From positions 62,001 to 126,000 of the forward strand of contig JAZKJD010000008.1 in NCBI GenBank assembly GCA_040384585.1: a DNA stretch of 64,000 nucleotides, in the 5' to 3' direction. The notes under the pieces were generated by a model, which saw only the letters and a list, made by a program, of their open reading frames with translations, searched no databases and was not told the origin of the DNA. A program made the position numbers and the translations under genes. This document shows, one piece after another, positions 9,061-19,675 of the stretch (position 1 is its first letter; every line of letters begins with the position of its first letter). Origin of the DNA: JAZKJD01 sp040384585 (GTDB lineage Bacteria > Pseudomonadota > Gammaproteobacteria > Diplorickettsiales > Diplorickettsiaceae).

Positions 9061-9743
9061 TGGCAAAGGATTATGCTAAATACACGATGTATCGCAAAGA
9101 ACGATCGCAACGTAGTCGTCTTTGGATGATGCTGGGATTCTCTATAGGTCTATTCATCTTAGGATTGGGATTATTTTTTTTAAAATCCCATCATAACCAG
9201 AAAATAGAACAACAAACTAAAAGTAAGCTAAAACAAAAAATATTAGAAGCTCCAGCGCCTAAGCCACCAGAACCAAAGTTCGATTTTTATAATATATTAC
9301 CACAAGACGCATTATCATCCGCTTCTCAATTGGCGAATGACGCTGCGCTGTCTAATGCACAGGCCAATAGGGCAATGACCAACGATGCGACATCGGTTTC
9401 GCATCATTTAAAAAAGCCATTAGCAGACTTAATGAATACAACTCCTGAACAAGTTGCAATGGCGGAAGCTAAAAAGCAGTTGGATCAAGAAATGAGCCAG
9501 CTAAGCAATGATGCCTATATTCTCGTGTTAGGAAACTTTGAAGATGTTTCTCAAGCAGAACAATACCAAGCTCAAGCACTCCTAAAAGGATTTCCTGTGC
9601 AAAGCAAAATCAATAAGGTCAACGGAAGGGTGATCTACCAGCTATTTATAGGCCCTTATTCAAGGTTAGCACTCGCTTCGCAGCAAGAAAAACGTTTAAA
9701 CACAGCGGGGATGGTATCGGTTTTAGTTAAATTGAGTCCATAA
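9060..9743 (+). CDS. ftsN: FtsN-like SPOR-domain division protein
   Basis: A single-pass inner-membrane protein of 227 residues. A short basic cytoplasmic tail is followed by one helix (about 24-44, LWMMLGFSIGLFILGLGLFF), a low-complexity periplasmic linker rich in Lys, Pro, Ala and Gln, and a C-terminal SPOR domain (about 150-227, YILVLGNFEDVSQAEQYQAQ), which binds denuded peptidoglycan at the division site. The ATG at 9060 overlaps the argS stop; a GTG three bases earlier is also possible. The position before hslVU is where FtsN lies in many gammaproteobacteria, which supports the symbol. Confidence 0.8.
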   Translation: MAKDYAKYTMYRKERSQRSRLWMMLGFSIGLFILGLGLFFLKSHHNQKIEQQTKSKLKQKILEAPAPKPPEPKFDFYNILPQDALSSASQLANDAALSNAQANRAMTNDATSVSHHLKKPLADLMNTTPEQVAMAEAKKQLDQEMSQLSNDAYILVLGNFEDVSQAEQYQAQALLKGFPVQSKINKVNGRVIYQLFIGPYSRLALASQQEKRLNTAGMVSVLVKLSP

Positions 9744-9814
9744 GACTTGAAAAGAGACAGGAAAGCCACCATTAATAGCCCTTGAGCTCTTACACAAATT
9801 CTAAAAGGTAAGCC

Positions 9815-10369
9815 GTGCAAACCTTACATGGTACAACAATATTATTGGTTCGGCGAGATGATAAAGTCGTTATCGGTGGAGATGGCCAAGTCACCTTAGG
9901 GAATGCTATCGTTTTAAAGGGCAATGCCAAAAAAGTTCGTAAATTATATAATGATCAGGTATTAGTTGGGTTTGCAGGGGCTACTGCAGATGCATTTACC
10001 TTATTAGACTTATTTGAGGGAAAATTGCAAAAACATCAGGGAAATCTATTGCGGGCAGCGCTTGAATTGGCAAAGGATTGGCGTACCGATCGTATATTGC
10101 GCCGTTTAGAAGCAATGTTAGTGATTGCAGATAAAGAAAAATCGTTTATGTTAAGTGGTAATGGCGATGTCATTGAACCCGAACACCATTCTGTTGCTAT
10201 CGGTTCTGGCGGTGCTTATGCCCAATCAGCTGCATTGGCACTATTAAAAAATACCAAATTAAGTGCTCGTAGTATCGTTGAAAAGAGTTTAAGCATTGCC
10301 GCAGATATTTGTGTTTTTACTAATCATCAGCGAACCATTGAAGAAATTGGTTCTCCTACTAAAAAATAA
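9815..10369 (+). CDS. hslV: HslV, proteolytic subunit of the HslUV protease
   Basis: Forms the two-ring proteolytic core of the HslUV (ClpQY) ATP-dependent protease. The start is a GTG at 9815. The propeptide is MQTLHG, and the mature enzyme should begin at TTILLVRR, with the first Thr as nucleophile. The block [20 protein letters not shown] and the later [12 protein letters not shown] and [16 protein letters not shown] are diagnostic. Length (184) is normal. hslU follows after 42 bases. Confidence 0.96.
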   Translation: MQTLHGTTILLVRRDDKVVIGGDGQVTLGNAIVLKGNAKKVRKLYNDQVLVGFAGATADAFTLLDLFEGKLQKHQGNLLRAALELAKDWRTDRILRRLEAMLVIADKEKSFMLSGNGDVIEPEHHSVAIGSGGAYAQSAALALLKNTKLSARSIVEKSLSIAADICVFTNHQRTIEEIGSPTKK

Positions 10370-10411
10370 AAATGTATTTTTCCTGTTATTTATTCAACAA
10401 TTTATCCAACA

Positions 10412-11905
10412 ATGAAAGCTAATTTATTTAATCTACTTGATAAGTCTGCTGATGAGACTAATGAAACTTCTAAGTTAATGTCGATGGATGCTAATTTTCC
10501 AGAAGAAAACTCAGAGAAGGTCGAAACTAGCTCAGAAGATGTTTTGTTAGCAGTGCATACGCTGGCTAAAATTGATATGACGCCTAAGCAGATTGTGCAA
10601 GCGCTCGATCGTTATATTATTGGACAAAATGATGCAAAGCGGGCTATTGCGATCGCTTTACGTAATCGTAAGCGTCGTATGATGCTTGAAGCTGAATTAC
10701 GAGAAGAAGTCACTCCCAAAAATATTCTTATGATAGGGCCTTCTGGCGTAGGTAAAACAGAGATTGGGCGCCGTGCTGCTAAAATTACCGCTTGTCCTTT
10801 TTTAAAAATAGAAGCAACAAAATTTACTGAGGTAGGCTATATTGGCCGCGATGTTGATTCTATTCCTCGAGATTTAGTTGATTCTGCCTTTAAACATTTA
10901 CGTGAAGAAGACATTAGTCGATTACAACCCCAGGTTTTAGAAACAGCAGAAAATAAAATTATTGATTATTTTGTTCCTCCTATGCATAGCGCAGGAGGAG
11001 AAGTTGATGAGCTTAAGAAAAAGGAAAAATCTGTGGCACGTAATGTTTTTCGAAAGCAACTGCATCAAGGTCTTTTACATGATAAGGAAGTCGAAATAGA
11101 ACTTGCTGCACTGCCCGTAGGTGTGGAGATTATGGGCCCGCCTGGTATGGAAGAAATGACTAATCAGTTACAACATATGCTGCAAAGTGTCGGGACCTCG
11201 CGTACACGGACACATCGTATGAAAGTAAAAGACGCACTTCCTGCTATACAAAAAGAAGAGGCTGGTAAGTTATTGAATGAGGAAGAGCTGAAACGTAAAG
11301 CGATAGAATGGGTAGAACAATATGGTATCGTATTTATTGATGAAATTGATAAAGTATGCCGCCGAAGTGAAATGAGTGGCGCCGATGTTTCCCGCGAAGG
11401 CGTGCAACGTGACTTGTTACCACTTATTGAAGGTTGTACCGTTTCAACCAAATACGGCATGGTGAGGACTGATCATATCTTATTTATTGCGGCGGGTGCT
11501 TTCCATTTAGCTAAACCTTCGGATTTAGTCCCAGAATTACAAGGCCGACTACCTATTCGCGTTGAATTAAAGGCATTAACAGCAGAAGATTTTGAACGTA
11601 TCCTGACTGAACCGAAAGCTTCTTTGATTACCCAATACAAGGCATTGCTAGGGACGGAAGCGCTCGCATTAGATTTTGATGAATCTGCTATCAAACGCAT
11701 TGCCGAAATCTCCTACGAGCTCAATGAAAAGACTGAAAATATTGGTGCACGTCGTCTCTATACGGTAATGGAGCGTTTACTTGAAGAAATATCTTTCGAG
11801 GCCACTGACTATAGTGATAAATCAATAAAAATTGATCTCAAGTATGTTAATGAGCATCTGGCAAGCTTAGCCAATGATCAAGATCTTAGTCATTTTATTT
11901 TATAA
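10412..11905 (+). CDS. hslU: HslU, ATPase subunit of the HslUV protease
   Basis: AAA+ unfoldase that feeds substrates to HslV. Walker A is [11 protein letters not shown] (about residues 109-119), Walker B FIDEIDK (about 307-313), and the intermediate I domain lies between. The C-terminal segment has [19 protein letters not shown], and the end LSHFIL is the HslV-docking tail. The open frame gives 497 residues. The family normally starts at [17 protein letters not shown], which is residue 56 here (ATG at 10577; 442 residues). Neither start has a good Shine-Dalgarno, so the acidic 55-residue extension is uncertain. Confidence 0.94.
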   Translation: MKANLFNLLDKSADETNETSKLMSMDANFPEENSEKVETSSEDVLLAVHTLAKIDMTPKQIVQALDRYIIGQNDAKRAIAIALRNRKRRMMLEAELREEVTPKNILMIGPSGVGKTEIGRRAAKITACPFLKIEATKFTEVGYIGRDVDSIPRDLVDSAFKHLREEDISRLQPQVLETAENKIIDYFVPPMHSAGGEVDELKKKEKSVARNVFRKQLHQGLLHDKEVEIELAALPVGVEIMGPPGMEEMTNQLQHMLQSVGTSRTRTHRMKVKDALPAIQKEEAGKLLNEEELKRKAIEWVEQYGIVFIDEIDKVCRRSEMSGADVSREGVQRDLLPLIEGCTVSTKYGMVRTDHILFIAAGAFHLAKPSDLVPELQGRLPIRVELKALTAEDFERILTEPKASLITQYKALLGTEALALDFDESAIKRIAEISYELNEKTENIGARRLYTVMERLLEEISFEATDYSDKSIKIDLKYVNEHLASLANDQDLSHFIL

Positions 11906-11908
11906 GCG

Positions 11909-12286
11909 ATGGCTTCCCCATTTCCTCTTGATATTAAACTTTTACAGAAAACCAGAGTATTGGAAATTCAGTTTGATAATAGGAAAAAGTTTATTTTACC
12001 TTGCGAATACTTACGCGTGTTCTCACCTTCGGCGGATGTCAAAGGGCATGGTCAATCAGAAGGTAAATTAGTTTCAGGTAAAAAAAACGTCAATATCATT
12101 GATATAGAAGCAGTCGGTCATTATGCGGTGAAACTAGTATTTGATGATGGTCATAATACTGGAATATATAGTTGGGAAACACTCTATGACTTGGCTACCC
12201 ATTATCCTATTAATTGGCAGCGTTATTTGCAACGCCTAGAAGCGGCGAATGCAAGCCGCGAATCAATATATACCGCTCGCACATGA
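11909..12286 (+). CDS. DUF971 protein (GBBH-like N-terminal domain)
   Basis: A 125-residue protein of the DUF971 family, related to the N-terminal domain of gamma-butyrobetaine hydroxylase. Visible landmarks are LEIQFDN, LPCEYLRVFSPSADVKGH (about 31-48) and LVFDDGHNTGIYSWETLYDL (about 76-95). It commonly lies next to hslU in gammaproteobacteria, as here, with a three-base gap. The last residues, IYTART, and the stop codon are encoded by an intergenic repeat (family III), so the native C-terminus has been replaced or extended by repeat insertion. Confidence 0.85.
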   Translation: MASPFPLDIKLLQKTRVLEIQFDNRKKFILPCEYLRVFSPSADVKGHGQSEGKLVSGKKNVNIIDIEAVGHYAVKLVFDDGHNTGIYSWETLYDLATHYPINWQRYLQRLEAANASRESIYTART

Positions 12287-12462
12287 AGACGCGAAATTTT
12301 CAAACTTGTCGCGAGAGGCATACCCAATTACATGAGGGGCGGAAGCAAAGCTTACGCGCCATCATTCAAGGGGAGAATTGCGATTCTCCCCTTGAAAATC
12401 CCCATCGCGAGAAGAAAATACTTGAAGTTGCGAATTCGCAACTCCAAGTATACTGGGTATAG
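12267..12462. repeat. Family III composite palindromic repeat, copy a
   Basis: About 196 bases holding nested hairpins. They include a TATACCGCTCG segment, TTCAAGGGGAGAATTG paired with CGATTCTCCCCTTGAA (12365-12396), and ACTTGAAGTTGCG paired with CGCAACTCCAAGT (12420-12449). The same blocks occur in related order at 35451-35644 and, rearranged, at 40457-40652. It starts inside the DUF971 gene and supplies its stop. Confidence 0.8.
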
Positions 12463-12582
12463 TCTGTTTTTTTATACCCTTCGCCTTTCAAGAGGTGATG
12501 TTGTTGCACATCAGAACTCATGTGCTCATGTATTCGGGAGTCATCCCTCTCGTTTGTCCTCTGTGCCTAAACACCTAATTTT

Positions 12583-12861
12583 CTAATGGATTAATTTCAT
12601 ACAGGAAAGAATAATCGAAGTTTGAGCAATAGCGGCAGCTAAAACCCATCTAATGAGTTCAGCTTTCAACTCGGCAATTTTAATGCCTATCTTAGAGGAT
12701 ACTTCAATAAGTTTAGTATCTAAGTGGGGAGGAGTGACAATTTTACTGATAATAATCTCAGAAAGTAATTGGGCATGTGTTTCTGCTTGATTCGCGGGAA
12801 CTCCTACGTTTTTTAATGTATTGGCATAAGTAAGTGTGTCAAATACAGCTGCTTTTCCCAT
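12583..12861 (-). CDS. Short DUF1640-like protein with C-terminal membrane helix
   Basis: A 92-residue protein starting MGKAAVFDTLTYANTLKNVG, preceded by AAGGGAG at a good distance. Residues 1-45 resemble the N-terminal head of DUF1640/CCDC90-type proteins, and the last 25 residues are hydrophobic (WVLAAAIAQTSIILSCMKLI). The protein at 39468-40304 has the same head and tail, separated by a long coiled coil. This gene therefore looks like a minimal version with most of the coiled coil deleted. Function unknown. Confidence 0.75.
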   Translation of the reverse strand: MGKAAVFDTLTYANTLKNVGVPANQAETHAQLLSEIIISKIVTPPHLDTKLIEVSSKIGIKIAELKAELIRWVLAAAIAQTSIILSCMKLIH

Positions 12862-12968
12862 GTCGGCATACTCCCTTTATTGTATTTATTAATTATCTCT
12901 ATAGGATAATAACATACCGGATTATTTTTTGCACGCGTAATGAATTGCATGAGAGCAATTTATAGAAC

Positions 12969-14177
12969 TTAGGTATTTTTTTGTAATACAGTTACCCTAG
13001 CAAAACGTCTTTTACCGACTTGATAAATATGTGTTGTTCCGCTAGAGACCATTAATTTCTTATTTTCAATTTTTACAGAATCTATTTTAACAGCACCCCC
13101 ACTAATCGATCGCAAAGCTTCTGAAGTGCTTGCTACCAGTCCTATTTGCTTTAATAAATTGGCAATAGATATTGTTTCTACATCAATATACAACGTGATA
13201 GTTTTAATATCTGCTGGAATAGCACCATCCTTAAATCGGCGTTCAAATTCTTCTAAGGTCGCTTTAGCGATTGTTTTATCATGAAAACGCTGGACGATCT
13301 CTAATGCTAATTCCACTTTAAAATGACGTGGATTTTCCCCTTCTCTCGCTTCTTTTTGCATGTGTTTGATATCCGTCAGCGTTTTATTGAGAGAAAGTAA
13401 TTCAAAATAACGCCACATGAGTTTGTCAGAGATTGACATGATCTTTCCAAACATTTCGCTAGCAGGCTCATTAATACCTATATAATTATTTAGAGATTTA
13501 GACATTTTTTGTACACCATCTAATCCTTCTAAAAGAGGCATCATGATAACGACTTGGGGTGTTTGATGAAAATGTTTTTGCAATTCTCTTCCCATTAATA
13601 AATTAAATTTTTGATCATTGCCTCCGAGTTCGATATCCGTTTTTAATACAACCGAATCATAGCCTTGTAGTAAGGGATAAATAAATTCATGGAGTGCAAT
13701 TGCTTGGTGGTTGTGATAGCGCTTATGAAAATCATCACGTTCTAACATTCGGGCAACCGTATAAGATGCAGCAAGTTTAATCAGTTCGGTAGCAGAGAGT
13801 TTAGATAACCATTCTGAATTAAAGCGCAATTGAGTTTTTTTACTGTCTAAAATTTTATTAAATTGATGTTGATAGGTCTTTGTATTGATTTGGACTTCTT
13901 CCATCGTTAATGGAGGGCGTGTTGCATTTTTACCAGAAGGATCGCCAATAAGTCCTGTAAAATCACCAATCAAAAATACAACTTCATGACCTAAATCTTG
14001 TAATTGACGCATTTTATTAATAAGTACGGTATGACCTAAATGTAAGTCCGGCGCTGTGGGATCGAATCCTGCTTTAATTCGTAAAGGTCTTCCTTGTTTT
14101 AATTTTTCTTTTAATTCACTGATAACAAGTATTTCTTCACTTCCTCGTTGAATGATTTCCAAAGCGTCTGTTGTCAT
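12969..14177 (-). CDS. tyrS: Tyrosyl-tRNA synthetase
   Basis: Charges tRNA-Tyr. The 402-residue class I enzyme has [20 protein letters not shown] (about 39-58), carrying the HLGH variant of HIGH, and a [13 protein letters not shown] loop (about 226-238). The C-terminal S4-like RNA-binding domain starts near residue 340 ([20 protein letters not shown]). The long TyrRS form (TyrZ-like) fits both the KMSKS motif and the length. Its ATG overlaps the rsmI stop by four bases, so the two are probably cotranscribed. Confidence 0.95.
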   Translation of the reverse strand: MTTDALEIIQRGSEEILVISELKEKLKQGRPLRIKAGFDPTAPDLHLGHTVLINKMRQLQDLGHEVVFLIGDFTGLIGDPSGKNATRPPLTMEEVQINTKTYQHQFNKILDSKKTQLRFNSEWLSKLSATELIKLAASYTVARMLERDDFHKRYHNHQAIALHEFIYPLLQGYDSVVLKTDIELGGNDQKFNLLMGRELQKHFHQTPQVVIMMPLLEGLDGVQKMSKSLNNYIGINEPASEMFGKIMSISDKLMWRYFELLSLNKTLTDIKHMQKEAREGENPRHFKVELALEIVQRFHDKTIAKATLEEFERRFKDGAIPADIKTITLYIDVETISIANLLKQIGLVASTSEALRSISGGAVKIDSVKIENKKLMVSSGTTHIYQVGKRRFARVTVLQKNT

Positions 14178-15022
14178 GCTGGGTTGCCGGTTAATGCTAA
14201 TGCTTGTGCATAAAGTTTATTTTTTTTTTCATGCGTTATTTTAGCCGCTAAGCTTGCAGCTTGTTTAATAGGTAATTCATTCAATAATAGCGCTAAAATC
14301 CGTTGTACTTCCAGAGCTGAGGGTGTGGAAACCTGTTCGTTGCCTTTTACAATAACAACAAATTCACCACGTTGTTGATTTTTATCATCGCTTAGCCAAG
14401 TCTTTAGCTGTTCTGGGTTCCCCTCATGAATAGTTTCAAATATTTTTGTCAATTCCCGGGCTAAGACAACGGTTCGTTTAGGACCAAATAGAGATAGCAT
14501 ATCTTCTATTAAGTCTAGAATTCGGTGGGGAGCTTCATAAAAAATCAGGGTTCGTGTTTCGTGTAATAAATTTTTTAGTTTTTTTTGACGCGCAATTTTT
14601 TTTTCAGGTAAAAATCCTTCAAAAATGAATCGATGGCAATCCAGTCCTGAAGCACTTAAAGCGGCGATTAATGCACAAGGGCCTGGGATAGGGATAACAG
14701 GAATTTTATTTTGACGTATCTTCTTGACTAAAATATAGCCAGGGTCACTAATTAAGGGAGTGCCTGCATCGCTGATTAAGGCAATCGTTTTATTTTGTTG
14801 CAGCCGTTTTAATAGCATTTCACTACGTTCGGATTCATTATGCTCATGTAAGGAAAGTACAGGCGTGTTAATTGCGAAGTGATTTAATAATTTACGCGCA
14901 TGACGTGTGTCTTCGGCAGCAATACAGTCAACGCTGCGCAGCGTTTCAATGGCACGTGCACTAATATCCCCAAGATTACCAATAGGGGTTGCAACGATAT
15001 ACAAACCAGGGGGTTTTAACAT
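14174..15022 (-). CDS. rsmI: 16S rRNA (cytidine-1402-2'-O)-methyltransferase
   Basis: Methylates the ribose of C1402 in 16S rRNA, using S-adenosylmethionine. The 282-residue tetrapyrrole-methylase fold starts [20 protein letters not shown] (about 7-26). It also contains [30 protein letters not shown] and the glycine loop [19 protein letters not shown]. It precedes tyrS on the minus strand with overlapping stop and start. The upstream region holds a family III repeat shared with the divergent permease gene. Confidence 0.95.
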   Translation of the reverse strand: MLKPPGLYIVATPIGNLGDISARAIETLRSVDCIAAEDTRHARKLLNHFAINTPVLSLHEHNESERSEMLLKRLQQNKTIALISDAGTPLISDPGYILVKKIRQNKIPVIPIPGPCALIAALSASGLDCHRFIFEGFLPEKKIARQKKLKNLLHETRTLIFYEAPHRILDLIEDMLSLFGPKRTVVLARELTKIFETIHEGNPEQLKTWLSDDKNQQRGEFVVIVKGNEQVSTPSALEVQRILALLLNELPIKQAASLAAKITHEKKNKLYAQALALTGNPA

Positions 15023-15071
15023 AAAACTTTACGAGCTGGACTACTCAATGCGTAACATGAGCGAGATAGTA

Positions 15072-15125
15072 TATACCGCTCGTACATGAAGATGCGAACT
15101 TTTCGAATTCACAGCGAGCGGTATA
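15072..15125. repeat. Family III short palindrome, copy d
   Basis: TATACCGCTCGTACATGAAG and its partner arm ending GCGAGCGGTATA form a hairpin with GCGAACTTTTCGAATTC in the middle. It is one module of the composite family III repeat, here alone in the divergent space between rsmI and the permease. Confidence 0.8.
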
Positions 15126-15155
15126 AACCTTTGAAACCTAGATAGACAGGATAGG

Positions 15156-15178
15156 AGCACAATTGTCAATACACCCTA
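15156..15178. repeat. Half copy of a family I element
   Basis: AGCACAATTGTCAATACACCCTA matches the right arm of copy C (50987-51009) except for one base. No left arm is present, so this is a remnant. Confidence 0.6.
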
Positions 15179-15277
15179 TCTCAATGATAAATGCTATATT
15201 TGAAAATTAGCATCTTTTTTGGTGAGCGGTATAATGCACCGCTTTATTCCACGCAAAATTCAGAGGTTATATTTAGT

Positions 15278-16636
15278 ATGGCTAGGCAAGCAAAACAACA
15301 AAAGTTAGGGTTGTGGATGTTAACAGCCTTAGTGGCTGGGAACATGATTGGTTCCGGCATTTTTTTATTGCCGGCTTCCTTGGCTGCATTTGGTAGTATT
15401 AGTTTGCTATCTTGGATTGCTACTGCAGGAGGCGCTTTGTTAATAGCACTAGTATTTGCTAAGCTAGGTACTGTCATGCCACGAATTGGAGGTCCTTATG
15501 CCTATTGTCGAGAGGCATTTGGCGACTTTGTTGGATTTCAAATGGCTTATAATTACTGGATTGCGCTCTGGGTGGGTAATGCGGCAATAGCGATTGCTTT
15601 TACGGGGTATTTAAGTTTTTTCCTAGCAGATCTAGCTAAAAATACTGCACTGTCATGTTTGCTTAGTATCAGCTTGGTTTGGTTAATGACCTTTATCAAT
15701 TTGATTGGTGTTCGTCATGCCGGCATCTTTCAACTATTGACCACTATTTTAAAGCTTATCCCATTGCTGCTAATTGCATTGGTAGGTATTTTTTATATAC
15801 ATCCTCACTATTTAGCTAATTTTAATCTAAGTGGACAATCAAACTTTGCGGCTTTTAGTGGCGCGGCAACATTAACATTATGGTCTTTTATTGGTTTAGA
15901 GTCTGCCTCAGTTCCTGCAGGCCATGTAGCTAATCCTAACCGCAACATTCCACGAGCGACTATTTTAGGCGTACTGATTGCAACGGCAGTTTATATTCTC
16001 AGTAGCATCGCGGTGATGGGGAGTATGCCTTTGAGTCAGCTTGCGCATTCTAATGCGCCTTATGCGGATGCTGCCCGTTTAATGTTTGGACCCATAGGCA
16101 GTATTATCGTTGCTATAGGGGCTGTTATTTCTTGTTTGGGGGCATTAAATGGTTGGATTTTACTTCAGGGGCAAATTCCATTAGCGGCTGCGGAAGATAA
16201 GCTTTTTCCCCGTATTTTCGAGAAAAAATCTGCAAATGGTACGCCTGTTATGGGTTTAGTTATTTCTAGTGTGTTGATTACTTTGCTTTTGTTGATGACC
16301 TTAAGCCAATCTTTGGTTAAACAGTTCACGACTATTATCTTGTTAGCTACCCTGGCTTCACTGATTCCATATTTTCTAACCACCATGGCTGAACTTATTA
16401 TCTTTTTGAAATATCCTGGTCTTTTTAAAGGAAAAAAATTGTTAGGTTCAGTGCTTATTGCCATTTTAGCGGGTATTTATTCTTTTTGGGTAATTATTGG
16501 GTCTGGTAAAGAAACTATTTTTTATGGCACATTATTACTATTGAGCAGTGTGCCTGTGTATGTTTGGATGAAGTGGCGAGCATCTTTCGATAAGACGAGC
16601 TCAAATGCCGGCGAACAACCTTTACCTTTGCCATGA
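15278..16636 (+). CDS. APC-family amino-acid antiporter/permease
   Basis: A 452-residue inner-membrane transporter with about 12 helices. The first helix contains MIGSGIFLLPASLAAFGSIS, the GSGIF substrate-binding loop of the APC superfamily. The segment MPRIGGPYAYCREAFGDFVG follows helix 2. Length and sequence fit the basic-amino-acid/polyamine antiporter branch (AdiC, CadB, PotE). The frame is open from 15191, but MARQAKQQKLG at 15278 is the natural start. The stop overlaps the MscS gene by four bases. Substrate cannot be read from the sequence. Confidence 0.9.
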   Translation: MARQAKQQKLGLWMLTALVAGNMIGSGIFLLPASLAAFGSISLLSWIATAGGALLIALVFAKLGTVMPRIGGPYAYCREAFGDFVGFQMAYNYWIALWVGNAAIAIAFTGYLSFFLADLAKNTALSCLLSISLVWLMTFINLIGVRHAGIFQLLTTILKLIPLLLIALVGIFYIHPHYLANFNLSGQSNFAAFSGAATLTLWSFIGLESASVPAGHVANPNRNIPRATILGVLIATAVYILSSIAVMGSMPLSQLAHSNAPYADAARLMFGPIGSIIVAIGAVISCLGALNGWILLQGQIPLAAAEDKLFPRIFEKKSANGTPVMGLVISSVLITLLLLMTLSQSLVKQFTTIILLATLASLIPYFLTTMAELIIFLKYPGLFKGKKLLGSVLIAILAGIYSFWVIIGSGKETIFYGTLLLLSSVPVYVWMKWRASFDKTSSNAGEQPLPLP

Positions 16637-19600
16637 GGCAACTATACTCTCCGTATTTGGAATACAGTTTGCATAAACTAATTGTTATTTTATTTGTTTT
16701 TTTACTAAGCGGTTTTAGTACGACTGCTTTCGCTGAGCTACCTAATGATTCCCCTTTACTTGCTTCTGCGCAGCAGCAATTAGTTACTGAGCAAACGCGC
16801 AATGGTCTACTGGAAAAAAAATTAAAAGGTTTACAGGCCGAACAGAAAAATTTTTCTACGCAGCCCATAACTCAGGAATCATTAGAACGTCTTAATCTAA
16901 TGATAGCAATGGCTAAAGCAGATCTAGATAGTGTCAATTTAACACTACAGACAACTCAGCAATCTACTGATCTTATTCAAGACGCTATTCGAAATGTACC
17001 TGAGCAGTGGCAACTTGCCGATCGTGGGCTTTCAATCAGTCAAGAACAACAGGAAAAATTACAACAGTATTTAGAGGAACGGCGACGGTTATTTAACCTT
17101 CAGCAAAAACGCAGTAAGATTTTGCTGCGGTCGCGTGACATTATTCAGCAGACACTTAGCTTTTTCGAAGATTGGAAACGGGATTTACAGAGAAAATATC
17201 AGCTTCAACAGAAAACTGCTAGAGAACAATTCATTGATAATTTAGCGACTCATTTAGAACAAGAACAGAAAAAATGGGTGAGCCGTTTAAATCAATGGAA
17301 TGAAGAGTTGAAAAAAGTAGGTACAACAAATTTTCTGCACAGTACTTCCTATGATCAAATTGAGTTTAATATATTTGAAGCAGAAGAAAAAAATAATTTG
17401 TTAGAAACAGAACTTAATATAGCAAAAATATCGAATAAATTACAGGATTTAGATTCCATTTTTAACCAAAAGCTCTCTTTAAGTACCTTGAGTAATCTAC
17501 AACACCAGCTTGAAAATCTAAATGAACGTATTCAAATCTCAAGTAATTTATTACAGAACAAGCTCAAGTTTTTACAAAGTTACATGCAATTAATTAGTAA
17601 AGACTTAAAAAAGAATAGTTTGAATTCTGCGCATGATAAAATGAGATTAGCGCAGTTAGAAGACATCGTTTCAGGGTATCAAAATCTATTTTTAAAAACC
17701 AAACAATTAGAGAAGCAGCGCACATCACAACAAGCCCTAATTGCTAAGCAGTTAAAGTTACAATTAGCGAACCGACAAAGATTACCTGGTTGGAATCTAA
17801 ATGCTTGGCTTGTTCTGGGAAAGACAATGATCCAAATTCCTGCATTAACCCTAGAAAAATTATCTGGGTTTTACGACCCTATCATGAGCAGACTTGCATT
17901 GGTATCGGGTTGGCAATGGTTAATTGGATTACTGGGATTTCTCATATGGTTTGTTATCTGGTTAAAATTACGTCGTTTTTTAGCCGTAGATAGAGTGCGT
18001 TTGCAGCAACGTAGTCGAGGATTTTTTTCGGCACAAACCGTTATTGTCGTATTGCATTTACTGCAACGGCATCTGACCGGTATTATGTTATTAGCTGCAT
18101 TAGTAGGCTTACTATTTTTGTTAAATATCCCATTCAAATTTTTCTTTTTGATTCTGAGTTTGAGTGTGGTTTGTTTGGGATTTAGTATCGTTATCCAACT
18201 GGCGCATATTTTATTGTTGGAGAATACTACCGATGAGAGTGGGCATGATGTAAAACTATATTATCGTTTGCGCACAACCTTGTTAATTGGCGGTATTATT
18301 ACGTTGGCTACCATTTTAGTTAATCAATTACCGGTTAACTATGAAGTACAAGATCTGTTTAGCCGCTTATTTATGCTATTTCTTTTGATAGTCGCATTAG
18401 TGTTAATGAAAGGCTGGGAGGTCGTTCCTATATTACTAGAGCCCTATGTGGAGAATAAACATGCTTATTTAAAGCGGATTATTCGTTGGTTAAGTTTTTT
18501 AATTCCATTTAGTTTATTGACCAATGCACTGATCGGTTTAGTCGGCTATGTTGAATTGGCATGGGCTATCGCCCATTATCAAGGTTTATTTTTAGTAGCG
18601 CTCACTGCGTATCTTTTACTTAGGGGTCTTTTAGATGAACTGATTCGTTGGGCGTCCGAGCAATGTATTCGTCGTTTTAGGAATGGCTGGTTATGGAGCC
18701 AAGCGTTATTAAAGCCTTTTCATCAGATTTTAAAACTCATTTTATTAATATTATCGGTTATCTGTTTGTTTAAACTCTATGGTTGGGGAGATCGCGCTAC
18801 ACTTATTAATTTCAACCTAAGTAAATTAATTAATACTAAATTGTTTAGCATTTCAACGAGTGTGACAGTAACCGGTTTTACTGTCGTTCAATTAGCGATA
18901 CTTGTTGTTATCTTAATATGGATTGCACACTGGTCACGTGAATTTGCCTATCGTTGGTTATTTGTGCACACGAAAGACCTTGGTTTACGTAATAGTTTGG
19001 CTATTTTTACTCAGTATACGCTTATCGCTATTGGGATTACGATTGGCTTAAATATTTTGGGATTAACTTGGGCTAATATTTCCCTTATTTTAAGCTTGTT
19101 TTCTTTAGGTGTCGGTTTAGGATTGCGTGATCTATTTAATAATTTTTTTACAGGTATTTTTTTGTTATTAGAAAGACCTGTAAAAGTAGGGGATTGGGTT
19201 ACAGTAGGTAGTTACGATGGACAAGTCTCACATATAGGTGCCCGCTCTATTACGATAACTACCGACGATCGACAGGAACTATTAGTTCCTAATGCGGATA
19301 TTTTCAGTAAAAATTTTATCAATTGGACGCATCGTGATAGTGTTGTCCGTGCTTTAGTAAAAGTGAGAACCAACCGAAAAGATAACCCATACCGTATTAG
19401 AGATATTATTTTAGAAGTATTAGCGACGATTCCAAAAATCCTAACCAACCCAAAACCTGAGGTTTATTTTAAAGAAATTGATCAAATTCTTTTAGAATTT
19501 AAAGTTGAATACTATGTGGATTTAAATCACATTAGTTCACGTTCTGGAGTGCGTTCACAGTTTCTGTTCAGTTTGTGGGAACGTTTTTCTAATGAAAGTA

Positions 19601-19668
19601 TTTTGCCTCCCGATGCACCGCATGACGTACATATTGCAGGTAAATTAGAGTGCAAGCCATTAAATTAG
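16633..19668 (+). CDS. Large MscS-family mechanosensitive channel (MscK/MscM-like)
   Basis: A 1011-residue inner-membrane channel of the long MscS type. It has a signal peptide (cleavage near ...TTAFA, residue 34) and a long periplasmic coiled-coil domain rich in Gln, Leu and Lys (about 40-390). Multiple membrane helices follow (about 430-830), then the MscS core with SLFSLGVGLGLRDLFNNFFT, the pore-lining helix, and LLERPVKVGDWVTVG, the start of the beta domain. The C-terminus ends in the usual cytoplasmic alpha/beta domain. Family members open under membrane tension to relieve osmotic shock. It is somewhat shorter than E. coli MscK (about 1120). Confidence 0.92.
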   Translation: MRQLYSPYLEYSLHKLIVILFVFLLSGFSTTAFAELPNDSPLLASAQQQLVTEQTRNGLLEKKLKGLQAEQKNFSTQPITQESLERLNLMIAMAKADLDSVNLTLQTTQQSTDLIQDAIRNVPEQWQLADRGLSISQEQQEKLQQYLEERRRLFNLQQKRSKILLRSRDIIQQTLSFFEDWKRDLQRKYQLQQKTAREQFIDNLATHLEQEQKKWVSRLNQWNEELKKVGTTNFLHSTSYDQIEFNIFEAEEKNNLLETELNIAKISNKLQDLDSIFNQKLSLSTLSNLQHQLENLNERIQISSNLLQNKLKFLQSYMQLISKDLKKNSLNSAHDKMRLAQLEDIVSGYQNLFLKTKQLEKQRTSQQALIAKQLKLQLANRQRLPGWNLNAWLVLGKTMIQIPALTLEKLSGFYDPIMSRLALVSGWQWLIGLLGFLIWFVIWLKLRRFLAVDRVRLQQRSRGFFSAQTVIVVLHLLQRHLTGIMLLAALVGLLFLLNIPFKFFFLILSLSVVCLGFSIVIQLAHILLLENTTDESGHDVKLYYRLRTTLLIGGIITLATILVNQLPVNYEVQDLFSRLFMLFLLIVALVLMKGWEVVPILLEPYVENKHAYLKRIIRWLSFLIPFSLLTNALIGLVGYVELAWAIAHYQGLFLVALTAYLLLRGLLDELIRWASEQCIRRFRNGWLWSQALLKPFHQILKLILLILSVICLFKLYGWGDRATLINFNLSKLINTKLFSISTSVTVTGFTVVQLAILVVILIWIAHWSREFAYRWLFVHTKDLGLRNSLAIFTQYTLIAIGITIGLNILGLTWANISLILSLFSLGVGLGLRDLFNNFFTGIFLLLERPVKVGDWVTVGSYDGQVSHIGARSITITTDDRQELLVPNADIFSKNFINWTHRDSVVRALVKVRTNRKDNPYRIRDIILEVLATIPKILTNPKPEVYFKEIDQILLEFKVEYYVDLNHISSRSGVRSQFLFSLWERFSNESILPPDAPHDVHIAGKLECKPLN

Positions 19669-19675
19669 GGAAGCA

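Noticed and set aside
12332..12586. Short plus-strand frames within the family III repeat
   Set aside because: They are translations of the repeat's hairpins; similar frames appear at other copies only because the DNA is shared.
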